64,000 bases of DNA. It comes from Echinarachnius parma (Eukaryota > Echinodermata > Echinoidea > Clypeasteroida > Echinarachniidae). Position numbers and translations under genes: made by a program. Position 1 is the stretch's first letter, and each line of letters starts with the position of its first letter. The DNA lies in contig JBAMJV010004317.1 of the NCBI GenBank assembly GCA_037951105.1, positions 5,001-69,000 of the forward strand. The letters run 5' to 3'. The notes below the pieces were generated by a model that saw nothing but the letters and a program-made list of their open reading frames with translations, was not told where the DNA came from and searched no databases. Positions 10,160 through 20,628 of this stretch are shown here, piece by piece.

Positions 10160-10300
10160 GTAGGGCCCCGATTATAAGCATTAACTGCTTCTCAGGGGTC
10201 CTAACCATTATTGGTTTTGATATTTTGTATATCGATTACTTTGTACCGATTTGTATATTTTTGTTGTTGTTTTATAATGGTTAAATAAATGAAATGAACT
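10160..10300 (+). mobile_element. 3' tail of a non-LTR retrotransposon (putative)
   Basis: The text runs GGGCCCCGATTATAAGCATT, then CTTCTCAGGGGTCCTAACC, and ends in GGTTAAATAAATGAAATGAA. A short 3' UTR with a polyadenylation signal and a simple-repeat end is typical of a 5'-truncated LINE tail. No reverse transcriptase frame is left. It sits in intron 1 of the BRICHOS-type gene. Confidence 0.45.
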
Positions 10301-10449
10301 CCTATTAGAATAATACTCGATTTTTATTATCTCCGTAATTATGGAAAATAACCAATCCATCTACAATGTATAATAACAGACATATAAAACTTGTCATAAT
10401 TCACATTCTTGTATGTGAAATTAATTCCAATATTAATTATCCACTGCAG

Positions 10450-10716
10450 TACGAAGGCCCTGCAACGGTGCTATCCGTTCCAGCCTCGCATGCCTACCCC
10501 GGAGTCGACCGCGAGACGGCCCTCAGCGCAACCAAGATCCGCTGGACGGCTACCTTCCTCACCGCTGTCGTCACCGCCGTCATAGTGGCGGGTGGCTTGA
10601 CTGGGGCAGCGGTCATTGTAAGGGATGGCTGGATTCAGGCGGTCGTCGGCCGGAATGAGGTGATTGTCTGCCCACCAGCGTCTGCTGCGCCAGCAAGAGT
10701 CCTGAGATCGGACAAG
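10450..10716 (+). CDS. BRICHOS-type proprotein, second coding exon (membrane anchor)
   Basis: The exon follows a CTGCAG acceptor and ends in AAG before GTGCGT; it is 89 codons, phase 0 both ends. It encodes a short N-terminal segment, then a hydrophobic stretch starting at WTATFLTAVV (about residues 40-65 of the joined protein), then a lumenal stalk with PPASAAPARVL. With no signal peptide ahead, this is a type II signal anchor as in ITM2/BRI, chondromodulin and arenicin-type precursors. Codon use is markedly GC-rich against AT-rich introns, which supports real coding. Confidence 0.75.
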
Positions 10717-11147
10717 GTGCGTACTCATATCCTCATAATACCCTTAAAAAAGCATCATTGTACTGTATACATTTACATAATTCGACTTTATTTTCATATT
10801 TGTTTTGGTATCGCGTTAACATGGAAAACAAAATTAACAATTAACCAACTTAATAACCAACCCCAAAACATCGTTTACAAAAAACAAAAACAAAAACTTA
10901 TCAATAACGAACCGTTCAACCAAACACCCGACCGTAACCAATTTTACCGACAATACAAACCAACTCCACCCAAATAACCGACTGTAATTACCGACCGTAA
11001 ATATCATAAATACCATATAATAATCAACCAAATAACCGTCCGTAAAAGAAACTTCCTACCGCCCATAAAAACGAATTCCAATCAAAAGGTGCATATCGTA
11101 AAAATAAGTAACTATATAACCAAATCAACCGACCGTTTATCACCCAG

Positions 11148-11294
11148 GTGCTTGAGGAAAAGCTGCGCCGCGAGGACGGTTCGGTGGTCCCCGAGCGCAT
11201 CGCCTACGACCACGGCTCCAACACCGTCCTCATCGAATCCCCCGGCAACGTCAGCCACGTCTCGGCCGCATCAATCGCCGTCGACTTTGATCGC
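11148..11294 (+). CDS. BRICHOS-type proprotein, third coding exon
   Basis: 49 codons between a CACCCAG acceptor and a GTGAGT donor, phase 0. It encodes VLEEKLRRED followed by the beta-rich first part of the BRICHOS domain, ending in IAVDFDR. The Asp in AVDFD (about residue 142) matches the single conserved Asp of BRICHOS domains. Confidence 0.75.
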
Positions 11295-11511
11295 GTGAGT
11301 AGATTTTGCATCTCTTTTAATATGCAGTGGCGGTGTACTTTAAAGAGCCCTTCATGCTTCGTACCTTTAAAATGTTCAACGGGGGATACGCCCCCTGCTC
11401 CACCTCCACATAAATTGGCAAAAGCATTACCAAAAATAAACATAATTAAGGGGATTTTTTGGACCAAATAAAGAAAACATATAAAGCATGCTTTAAAATA
11501 ATAATTGTGCC

Positions 11512-11895
11512 CAGTGGCGTACCCAGGATTTTTTCAAGGGGGGGGGGGGGGGGGGGGGGGGTTATTTTGTAAAATTTTCGAAGCCGAGACCAAGTACCTT
11601 CAAAAATTTCGAGACCTAGACCAAGGCCATTGGTTGAGAAACCACTCAGTTGGGGAGGGGGGGGGGGGGGGGGGGTGTCCGTAGAAGATTTTAGAAGCCG
11701 AGACCAAGTACCTTCAAAAGTTTCGAGGCCGAGACCAGGTTAATGATGGTCGAGACCATTAAAAAGTGGTCTCGACACCGGCTAAAATTTGAAAAGGGGG
11801 GGGGGGTTCAAACCCCCTAAAACAGCCATTTTTTGGTCAAAGGGGGAGGGGGGTTTGAACCCCCACCCCCCCCCCCCCCCTAGGTACGCCTATGA
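11512..11895. mobile_element. poly-G-core MITE (CAGTGGCGTACCCAGGATTT family)
   Basis: It begins near AGTGGCGTACCCAGGATTTT and ends near CCTAGGTACGCCTATGA, so the ends are inverted. The interior alternates long G and C runs with GAAGCCGAGACCAAGTACCT phrases. Closely related copies lie at 24825-25345, 26675-26900 and 17568-18000. Reading frames rich in Pro or Gly across it are artefacts. Confidence 0.75.
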
Positions 11896-12282
11896 TTGTG
11901 CCCCCCCCCCCCCCCCCCCCCCCTCCCAGTCAGTCCGACCATACCTCGCCACTGCTTGTATGTACCATGAATTAGCAATTTGTCGTCTTCAACTTTCTAC
12001 AATTTCCACCAATTATTTTAGTCCCTCTATGTAAGTTCCAATTCGGTTTCCCAATCTCTTATTCACACATGCACAAATTGGGTCTCAAAGTAGCGAATAA
12101 AGCAAAATGTCGTGTCGTTTTCAAATGGGCATAATTGCATGGGTTTTGTCTTCTATTTCAAACCCTATCCTGTAACAGTTTTTAATCATTAATACCAGGA
12201 ATGTACAGTTTATATTGATGACTATTGTTTTTAATTTATTATTCATTTTAATTGTATTATTCTTTTTTTTTTAAAGAAGGTA

Positions 12283-12327
<45 letters not shown>
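12283..12327. repeat. (AAT)n microsatellite
   Basis: About 15 uninterrupted AAT/ATA triplets in intron 3 of the BRICHOS-type gene. Confidence 0.95.
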
Positions 12328-12329
<2 letters not shown>

Positions 12330-12533
12330 TTGAGAAGATGCTTTCCATTTCAATACCGTATGCCATGTATAGTGCAGATCAAAGAAATTGTATTAACAAC
12401 ATGATAATCTTATTTATTTGCATATCGATTCTACTCATGTTGATATAATGTGTTTATGTTTATAAGCTTATTTAGTTGCATTTCAATTCTACTCATGTTG
12501 TTATAATTTGTGTGTATTTTCTTTTCTTTTTAG

Positions 12534-12641
12534 AACGTGGTCTTTGTGAAGATGCACGATCGTGACACCTGCATTGGGTTTGATCTGGAGGAAAACATGG
12601 CGGCCTCTGTGAGAGACGCTCTGGCCCAAAACAATGGAAAC
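12534..12641 (+). CDS. BRICHOS-type proprotein, fourth coding exon
   Basis: 36 codons between a TTTTTAG acceptor and a GTAAGC donor, phase 0. It encodes NVVFVKMHDRDTCIGFDLEE and onward; DTC supplies the first of the two conserved BRICHOS cysteines (about residue 158). The pattern of a hydrophobic strand, a turn, and Cys followed by an aromatic/acidic strand matches the BRICHOS core. Confidence 0.75.
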
Positions 12642-12952
12642 GTAAGCCCATCTTGTATTTGTATGTTTTTGCTTCTGCTTTAAAATTTGTTTTGATCTAC
12701 TTGTTTTGTTTTTTTGGCAGTTGCATTCAATCAATTTCGATTATTTACGTACGGGAAGGGCCTGCGAGCAGAGATCTCTACAAATTTACCACTAGAACAA
12801 ATCATATCATCAGGCCCGTAGTCAGAGCAATGCGTTGGGTGCGTACGCACTTTGCAATTTCGCCCAATACTCGGCCATATAACATCCATTTAACATGGAT
12901 TTTTTACAAATCACTAAGTGGACATATTTGATGACAGAACTACACATTTCTT

Positions 12953-13268
12953 TAAAGGCCCAGTCCCATACTGACGATTTCATGGCGACTCGCAACGACT
13001 CGCAACGATTTACTAGAACGAATCGACTCGATTTAGCCACGGTTTTGGGCATGGGCGTAGCGACTTACGTAATACCTATTCATCAGGGGGGATGAATGAA
13101 TAGATCATCCCCCAGTTGAATGGGTATCAATGACAGATCTAGGCCCATGGTTTGGGGGAAGAACTGATACGATGTAATACGATGCAACACGACCTAAGCG
13201 ATTTTCTCGACGAACGTCAAATCGTTGCGATTCGCTGTGAAAATCGTCAGTATGGGACTGGGCCTTTA
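12953..13268. mobile_element. 316-bp foldback MITE in the last intron
   Basis: TAAAGGCCCAGTCCCATACT at the left end is the exact inverse of the right end AGTATGGGACTGGGCCTTTA. The interior has CGACTCGCAACGA-like repeats and no coding sequence. It occupies the intron just before the exon that encodes the C-terminal peptide. Confidence 0.85.
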
Positions 13269-13329
13269 CACCGCGTATTAGTATGTCAACCAAGTTACTA
13301 GTTCCCTTCGAATTCTTGTTCTTTCAAAG

Positions 13330-13590
13330 GTGATCGATATGACCACGGCCTCGATGAACACGGATAACTACGACACGCTGGGCGAGATCCCGGCCGACTA
13401 CGTGCAGTCTTCGAACGGCGCCGTCATCCGCGGCCTGTGCGCCGGTCGGACCTCCTACTGGGCGGTGCCTAGCTCTGGTAGTCATGGCAACGCGGCCCAA
13501 CGACTCAAACGCTCCTCGTGCGATGCCTACTTGCTCTGTTTGTGCGATTATAACGACAACTGTTATTGTCGAATTTACGTTATTTGCTAG
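13330..13590 (+). CDS. BRICHOS-type proprotein, last exon with C-terminal Cys-ladder peptide
   Basis: 86 codons plus TAG, phase 0 after a TTTCAAAG acceptor. The first half ends the BRICHOS domain: GLCAGRTSYWAV holds the second conserved Cys (about residue 218) and the usual aromatic pair after it. Then comes QRLKR, a furin-type R-x-K-R site (239-242), and a final 25-residue tail. The tail has six Cys at 245, 251, 253, 259, 261 and 267, with DYNDN between the middle pair. Every symmetric pair sums to 512, so the tail can zip into one beta-hairpin with three stacked disulfides. It is Tyr/Leu/Ile/Val-rich with net charge near -2. Known BRICHOS proproteins chaperone a beta-prone segment; arenicin precursors release a C-terminal hairpin and BRI proteins a C-terminal peptide. 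Function here is unknown. Confidence 0.75.
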   Translation: MIDMTTASMNTDNYDTLGEIPADYVQSSNGAVIRGLCAGRTSYWAVPSSGSHGNAAQRLKRSSCDAYLLCLCDYNDNCYCRIYVIC

Positions 13591-13650
13591 GATGAATTTA
13601 CTGGTGTATTAACCCATTTCAGCGCCTGGTGGCAACTTACACCGTTCTCT

Positions 13651-13761
13651 GGGGGTGTTTCACCTAAACACTAAAATCGATTTTAGGATCGATTCAATAA
13701 ATTGATTATTACATAAAATCGATGCTAAAATCGATTTTTAGTGTTTAGTGGAACATCCCCC
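13651..13761. mobile_element. palindromic MITE just 3' of the BRICHOS-type gene
   Basis: CTAAACACTAAAATCGATTT at the left faces AAATCGATTTTTAGTGTTTA at the right, within GGGGGTGTTTCAC and GTGGAACATCCCCC ends. It lies about 60 bases after the stop codon and supplies an AATAAA (near 13697), so it could be in the 3' UTR. Confidence 0.75.
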
Positions 13762-14640
13762 TGGCATGGCACATTAAGGGTTAACATATGATACTTTAAC
13801 ATAAAATGATGATGACAAAACGCGAGATTTAAGACTATGGTATATATAAGTTATGGGCCGGTTTATTTTATCACGGTTATTACTTATTGCCTCATAATTA
13901 CATTAAAAAGAAAGGCAATCATTTAGAATCACATGAATATTAAAGATGATTAACTTTATTATTATAATTCCAATGTTTTGTGGATTCATCAGTATAGTCT
14001 AAAGGACTTTTAAACAAACTCCCGTAACTTTTACAAGTTTTACAATTGAGTGTTCATATCATTGGCGAACAGAAATAATAAAATATAATTGTAAGAAATA
14101 TAATACAGTGTGTTATATACTTTAATCCCAAGTTAACCTGATACAATGTGCAGTACAACTTAATTTAATAAAATTCATGAAATATACGCCCTTTTTTCAA
14201 GTTGTTAAATGTTGTAGAATAATAGAGAATGAAAAGGGACAAATACCCACCCATTATGGAGACCCCGAAATACTTTGTTATCCGAATTCTCATTTATGGG
14301 TTAAATTTAGACGTGTGCTAAATAACCGATGGGTTACATTTAGGGTGGGTTAAGTTTAAACCATTGACGATAATTCGGGCCGTATGTTGAATACATTTTA
14401 ATATGTGCTTGCAAGTCGAATTTGTGGCATATATTGAAAACCACAAATTTGTTTTGATATGAAGCAATGGAATGTATGAATGTCATCTGAGAAGGCTTAA
14501 CGATTGTTGCTTTTCGAGTTGTATAGGCTTCTCATTTATCTAGGAAACTATTAACATGATAAGGTAAAGAATACACCCTGTAACGTTTGTAGAGAAGAGA
14601 GTCACTCTCTGCCGTGATTAAATGCATGTCAATGTGATTT
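13762..14640. other. intergenic, no gene seen
   Basis: AT-rich sequence without a convincing reading frame, splice-site-flanked exon or repeat that I could identify. Confidence 0.5.
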
Positions 14641-15430
14641 GCCTATATATTTATTCAAGATGCATGTGTCGTGGTACCATAATACTGTTTATAATGAAGA
14701 TGATCTTCGTCATCTCGGTTTATATATAACAATATTTTTTAATCAATATGTTTTAGAGAGCACCCACTTGTGTTTTCACGGCTACTTTTTAATGTTAACA
14801 GCATTTTAACTTTACCGTTTGTAAGTTTTTTTTCTTCTACCCTTTGGACATAGTAGAATTATAACTAATAGTTTGCTATGATATTGTGCAAGTTTTTGTT
14901 ACTAACATTCAGTTTGACCAAAACTGTACTATCCCTTTAAAGGGATCTAGTAATTGTGTTGACAAGTGCAAAAAGCGATGAGTGGTTGATACAGTGTATA
15001 TTGTTGTTACCTGATATGTCCACTGGGTGTTATGTGAAAATTTCAAGTTAAATTGACTTTATATGGCCGAGTAATGAGCACAAAATAATGCAAAGTGACA
15101 TTCACTAACTCATTGCACTCACTTTGTACACGGTTCTGACGATCCATTGGCTAATTTGACATCTGAAAACTTCAATCGTAAATATCTTTTTAACGAAAGG
15201 GAAATTTGAAAAACCGAAACCTGTCCCATGCTTTTTTTTTTGTTAATAAGAATACAACAAGGTATGAGGGAACCGCTAGAATTTCAATTGGATTTTGAGG
15301 ATTTGGACAATGTTACTAAGACCCTTTAAATGCACGATTTGCCTACCATATTTATTCAAGATGCATGTGTTGCGGTATATGATAATGTTTATAATCAAGA
15401 TGTTCATCGTCATCCCGGTTTATTATATAT
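14640..15430. repeat. direct repeats flanking MITE A and MITE B remnants
   Basis: TTTATTCAAGATGCATGTGT with about 85 following bases occurs at about 14650-14728 and again at 15350-15430. Between them lie the right half of a family A MITE (about 14745-14940, ending in ACTATCCCTTTAA) and a complete family B MITE (14938-15330, ends AAAGGGATCTAGTAA and GTTACTAAGACCCTTT). The two MITEs share the overlapping CTTTAAAGGGAT junction. Confidence 0.7.
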
Positions 15431-16094
15431 AACATAGTATCCCACTATATATCACGATTATATCTGCGAGCAAAGATATAACAAAGCCGTGACATTATGA
15501 TACGGCACGATTGGCAATTAGCTACAACAAAGTAAACTTAACTGCATGGGTTATAGTCATGAATAACAAACTAATACAGCTTATCAAAATAATTAAAACA
15601 GAATAAAGACGTTTATGAACATAATTTTAACAGTGTAATGCGAGCCATTTTCTTTGTGTATTTGTATTTGTATTTGAGTGTCGTGCATGGTATGGATGTT
15701 GGTTCGGGTATATAATTATTCGCCTTTCAATGCAACGGCCACTGTTTCGATATGTCACGTTCAAGTTCAAGTTTATTTTCCATTTTTACGAAATAAATTT
15801 TCAATGATCGAAAATGAGCAGAGAAATATAGGCCTAGGGTTAGCCTATTTTTCTTAGCTCATTTTCAATCATTTAAAATATTTCTAGTCAGTTTCCTTTA
15901 TGTTTGAATTGAAATAAATTTACAATACATAACATTGATTTGTCCCTCAGCAAAACAATATACAAAACGTATAATGTACTCGGTAAATATACTAATATGA
16001 ATGGAGGACGTTTGAAATGCATGTGTGTGCCTACAGGTAGTGTAGAAAGCACCGTGTGAGTTGACAATGTACGCTTCAAGAGTTCAAGTTCAGT

Positions 16095-16330
16095 GGCGTA
16101 GCCAGGAATTTTGCTAGTTGGTTCCAACATGCAAGCGAGCGCGTAAGCACGAGCCGCTTCGGGCGGCCTCTTTAATTAGTAGGGCGATGGATGGTACTTG
16201 GTCCAGGGGGCGGTGCCCTCGGAAGCTTTTTGATGTTAGCAATTTAAAGCCCCAAAATCACAATTACTGGCCATCAAGCAACAAAAAAGGCCTGAGGGGG
16301 GAGGGGGGAGGGGGGGAGGGGGGAGGGAAA
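16095..16330. repeat. CAGTGGCGTAGCCAGGAATTT element fragment with G-rich tail
   Basis: It starts with the same end sequence as the poly-G MITEs (AGTGGCGTAGCCAGGAATTT) and ends in a GGGGGGAGG tract near 16298-16325. It is non-coding. Confidence 0.6.
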
Positions 16331-16657
16331 AGGATTGTGTGTATGTCTGTGCATGCATCCAACGACTGTAATAATTAGCATGGTGGTGTGCTTTGGGATG
16401 ATCATCAATACAAAAATGTGCTACATAATCGACCTTATATGCATCCCTATGCATGGTTGTTTTGAACAAAGTTTTTGAAATGCAATTTCTGAACTTTTCC
16501 TCGCAGAAGAATGATTTTTGAAGTGCCCAAAATGTACTTTCTCTTTTAGGCTATATCTTTAAGCTGTTAATGGATCAGGTTAGTTTAACGAGACACATAG
16601 AGAGTATTTAAGTGTTTCTTTAACCGTCTGAATGTGAGACTATGACATAGGGGATAA

Positions 16658-16668
16658 GGGGAATCCCC
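16658..16668. promoter_or_regulatory. kappaB-like palindrome
   Basis: GGGGAATCCCC fits the NF-kappaB/Rel consensus GGGRNWYYCC. It is the first of five such sites between 16.6 and 23.5 kb. Confidence 0.35.
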
Positions 16669-16839
16669 GTCGCGCATTATTTACATACACAGAACAGTAT
16701 TGCATTTGCACGATCATCTAGAGCTGTATACATACAGCTCTCTATGGATACAAGCCACTTGAATGTTCAACGCCCATAAATTAGCGTGCGCCATTATTTC
16801 GTACCATCTAGTAACTCCGTTTTTTTGTGTAAAAACTGA

Positions 16840-17110
16840 AACTGAAGAAGGGTTGATAAAATGTGTATTTCTGAAATCTGATATGTCCACACTACTGAAT
16901 GATGTTTTACATTTCCATGGTAAATTAAATAAATTCCATAATTATGTATACCTACCACCGAGTAATAAGGAAAAATGCAAAGTGATATTCACTAATACTC
17001 CCTAATACTCAATACACTATCTTTATACACAGTACATGTATTAATTATCCGTTGGATAATGTCAAATCCGAACACTTCAATCATAAATATCTGAAAAGTA
17101 TATTGTTATC
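16840..17110. repeat. partial MITE family B copy
   Basis: GATATGTCCACAC, GAGTAATAAGGAAAAATGCA and AAGTGATATTCACTAA match the interior of the family B elements at 3361, 14938 and 46889. The ends are eroded. Confidence 0.6.
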
Positions 17111-17365
17111 AAGGGCAAACTACATCAGTTATGCATGGTCTTTTTTAACATAAGAAAACAGCACTCGTAATACACTGTATTATAAAAGAGAATATTAAAT
17201 CCATGGTACGAGGATATTGCAGTGGCCAACATGTTATGATGCAGCTATGGAAATTGATAAAACAATAACAAATTAATGAATAACATGGCGAGTATTCGAG
17301 TAATGACAAAGAAAAGAATTATTGCGTCTTGGTCTTACCACCATCATAATAACAAAAACACGCAG

Positions 17366-17378
17366 GGGGGAATCCCCC
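17366..17378. promoter_or_regulatory. kappaB-like palindrome
   Basis: GGGGGAATCCCCC, a symmetric extension of the Rel-type consensus. Confidence 0.35.
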
Positions 17379-17567
17379 TCTTGAGTCTCGGTTGACTCTC
17401 TTTGCGGTCTGTGATTGGCTGATCTGAGCTAAGCTGACGTGTCATGACCAGAGGTCATAGCCACACTGCATGCTGGACATGAGGAACCATCCATTGAAGA
17501 AGAGGGGTCCAATCAATCTTATGAGGCGAGAAATGCTGCAAAATCGTTTCGTAATGCTCATCAATCA

Positions 17568-18260
17568 GTGGCGTAGACAGGTTCTTACACCTGGGGGGGA
17601 TGATTTGCCGTTCACCGGACCAAGACCAATTTTTCGAGACCTAGACAATTGCTTGAAAGTCGTCTCAGTGGGGGGGGGGGGGGGGGGGGGTAGATGTTAA
17701 GATGATCGTGGGACAGGGGCGGATCTAGCTTTTTGCCAAAGGGGGGGGGGGTTGACCCAATGACGATGTGGAGTGCCGCGAAGCGGCGAAAAAAATGTGG
17801 GCGTTTTTTGGAGTTTTTTGGCAGCCCTAGCCGCGAAGCGGCGAAAATTTTTGACGTTTCGAGCGTTGTTTGGTAGCCCAAGCCGCGAAGCGGCGAAATT
17901 TGTTGGCCTTTTTTGCGTTTCTTGCGTTTTTTGGCAGCCCAAGGGGGGGGGGTTTAAACCCCCTAACCCCCCCCCCCCCCCCCCCCCGTAGATCCGCCAC
18001 TGTGGGAGCGAAGTGACTATGCGGGGGGGGGGGGGGGGCGGGGGAGTGTGTGTTCCCCTCCTACGCTAGAGAGATTTTGCATTTTTGGACTTGAAATTGT
18101 GCATCCCCCCCCCCCCCTCCCCGTAGATCTGTCACTGATATGCACCTCAACACAGGGAGCGAAGTGACTGAGCGGCGGGAGGGCTCCCATGCAAGGGAGA
18201 TTTTGCATTTTTGGACTTGAAATAGTGCAATCTGGTGCTTACCAAGAGAGGAAATTCGGG
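17568..18260. repeat. poly-G element cluster with AGCCGCGAAGCGGCGAAA tandem units
   Basis: It begins with CAGTGGCGTAGACAGGTTCT (near 17568) and contains G and C runs at 17671-17690, 17740-17751, 17943-17951, 17967-17987 and 18022-18040. Between them, three units of about 52 bases carry the palindromic GCCGCGAAGCGGC (near 17777, 17830 and 17882). A second element follows, with GGGAGCGAAGTGACT and TTTTGCATTTTTGGACTTGA phrases, which recur at 18475-18600 and 27010-27330. Confidence 0.7.
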
Positions 18261-19572
18261 CTCTACATTGACTGTATCTGGGAAAGGGTGTCATGATTTG
18301 ATCGACCAGACATTTTAAATACATTTTAACGGAGAAAACAAATAGTTGTCAAATATGGACCCCAACACAAATATTGTATTTATATGGAGCATCATACACA
18401 GTTCTAACTTAACCATTATGCCGCATTATATGATCCGACAACTTACCCTATCGCCAAGAATGAGTCCCGAGGGGTGAAACTACCGAGGGCTGGGGCAGGG
18501 TCAAATATGGAGGGTTTGGAAGGGGGGGATCCCCTCCCACGGAGAAGATTTTGCATTTATATACTTGAAATGGTGCAATTTCGTGCACACCACACAAGTA
18601 GCCAGAGCAATGCCAGCCTAAACTGGAGCTACGTGGCCCGGTATACAGAAAAGAAATACTCGCCCCTGACCATACGCAAATTACACAACAAACTGAGATT
18701 ATCTGGTCGCGCGCGTAGCGCGCAGCGAAAAAGGAATGTGGATGTACAAATTACTTTTTTAACGGTAGAATTAACAAGTCTTTGCTCATACAACTAATGT
18801 TCTTTCCCCAATCGTATACAGATACACACAAAAAATATTATATCCTTCCCTAAAACCTGGGGGGGATGATTGTACATGGCATCCCCCCCACCTTGTGAGC
18901 TGGGGGGGATGCATCCCCCTCATCCCCCCCGTTGTCTACGCCCCTGTCATCAATAGTAGACGTATACATGTACAAAAGGTACAGCAACAGCTAGCTTGCT
19001 TCAAACATTTATAAGCAACTGCTTATCAGTCAAAAGATCAAGTTATCGCATAATTTCGTAGTGTACAAACGTTTTGCTTGTCTTATTATCCCAAGTAATA
19101 CATTATACATGTTTATCAAAAGAATCACTTGGTTTCTAGGGCATTCAGAAATATCTCGATCCCTTTTCATAGCTGACTAAGCAGTATTTATATTTCATGC
19201 AAAATAATTCAAAAGATGAACAATGAATCAAAAGAATCTCTTCGAGATAGGCTGCATTATTTATAGCCCTTTGAAGATTATAGAAGAAGAAGAAGAGTGG
19301 AAAAGTACTATCAAACAAAACCAACATAATGATGGGTGTGTTTGAATTAAAAATAATGTATAATCTGAAATATGGCGTCTACGTACATACTAATTGCGTT
19401 GAATAAAGAATCTCAAACAAAAAACAATTATGTTTATGTCTGAGAATCAGGACAAAACTGTTGGCTTTTAATTGTTAAAGGTACCTTGCGTCCAATTCAG
19501 GTACACCACTCACACCCTGTTTGTGACGTACCTGGAAATACCCGGTTGTTATGATGATGTCATTTCTTGATA

Positions 19573-19584
19573 GGGGGATTCCCC
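19573..19584. promoter_or_regulatory. kappaB-like palindrome near a possible 5' exon
   Basis: GGGGGATTCCCC fits the Rel consensus. It lies about 100 bases upstream of a region that ends in a good splice donor at 19874 (see next entry). Confidence 0.35.
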
Positions 19585-19689
19585 GTTGTCTACAGCTCGC
19601 ATCCTCGATCGAGTGTGCAGTTCTACTATACTGGGCATGATGAGCTGAGCTGAGCTCGCCTCGCCAAGCCCACCACAACAGCAGCAGCT

Positions 19690-19873
19690 CTTGTGTGTAT
19701 CGTACGTGGATTGTTATCGAAATTGTGGACATTGCATCGTCGGCATTTTTCTTTTCAAATTTTTTTTTTTTTCATCGAGAAAACTGGCGATTTCCTTTTC
19801 ATGGAAATTTACATAATTGCTGGTCTATCCTTATTTGGGAATGATTTTTCAATCATATATTACATTATACCAG
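19690..19873 (+). other. possible untranslated 5' exon (weak)
   Basis: The segment ends at CATTATACCAG followed by GTAAGATT, a good donor. It has no long open frame that looks coding. The first coding exon of the HELZ2-like gene begins at an acceptor (28014), so at least one upstream non-coding exon must exist; this is one candidate and another donor lies at about 26036. Transcript data would be needed to choose. Confidence 0.2.
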
Positions 19874-20001
19874 GTAAGATTATCTTTCAGTCTTTGTTAT
19901 ATATTGTTACATATTTCATTTCCCTCAGTAAGTTGGATCACGTATCTGCAATTATTTGCTTGTATACATTTGTATGTGTCGTGTGACTCGTGAGACATAA
20001 T

Positions 20002-20003
<2 letters not shown>

Positions 20004-20036
<33 letters not shown>
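20004..20036. repeat. (TG)n microsatellite
   Basis: About 16 TG dinucleotides without interruption. Confidence 0.95.
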
Positions 20037-20039
<3 letters not shown>

Positions 20040-20628
20040 ATGTGCAATAACAGACTTGCACGCTACAACAATTTTAATAAAATAGTTGACAATATTAGTA
20101 TTGATCTGTGCTCTTCGATCATTACCGATGCAAGCAGATTATATGAAGATACAGAAATATATTTCTGAAAGAATCGTGAAGAAAACCTCATTTTCTACTG
20201 AAATTAGATGGCCTCGCCTGAGGCTGAGTCACCTCCGCGACTCTGGTTTTTCTCTTACCAGCGCCAATGCAAATGAAAACATTGGTAAATTATTGTTTGA
20301 AATAAACATATCTCTGGGCATGTTTTTTTCACACCTTCTTTATCTTGATACCGTTAAAAAAAAAATGTAATTGTATAGACGGTATCTTTTTCTTTCAACC
20401 TCTTTATCCGGGCCTTGCCTTGGTCCTTGGTTATCTTGATGATACAAACTACTGGTGAAAACTGCCTATCTACTAAATCTAGCCTGTGTAAAAAAAAAGA
20501 TGAGAGTCAATTGGGGCCTACCTTTTCGATCCTAGGCTATTCTGGTAATTTTAGCCTCTGAAGAAGATTCTGCTATATAGGATCGAACAATTAAGGCCCT
20601 ATAGTCTATCAGGTTATGTAAAGCAGCA

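Noticed and set aside
13330..13590. C-terminal tail as a cationic antimicrobial peptide of the arenicin type
   Set aside because: The architecture matches, but the tail is acidic and not Arg-rich; an antimicrobial role cannot be claimed from the sequence.
20086..20370. 94-codon frame as a gene
   Set aside because: No family resemblance, AT-rich codons like the surrounding non-coding DNA, and it ends in a homopolymer A run.
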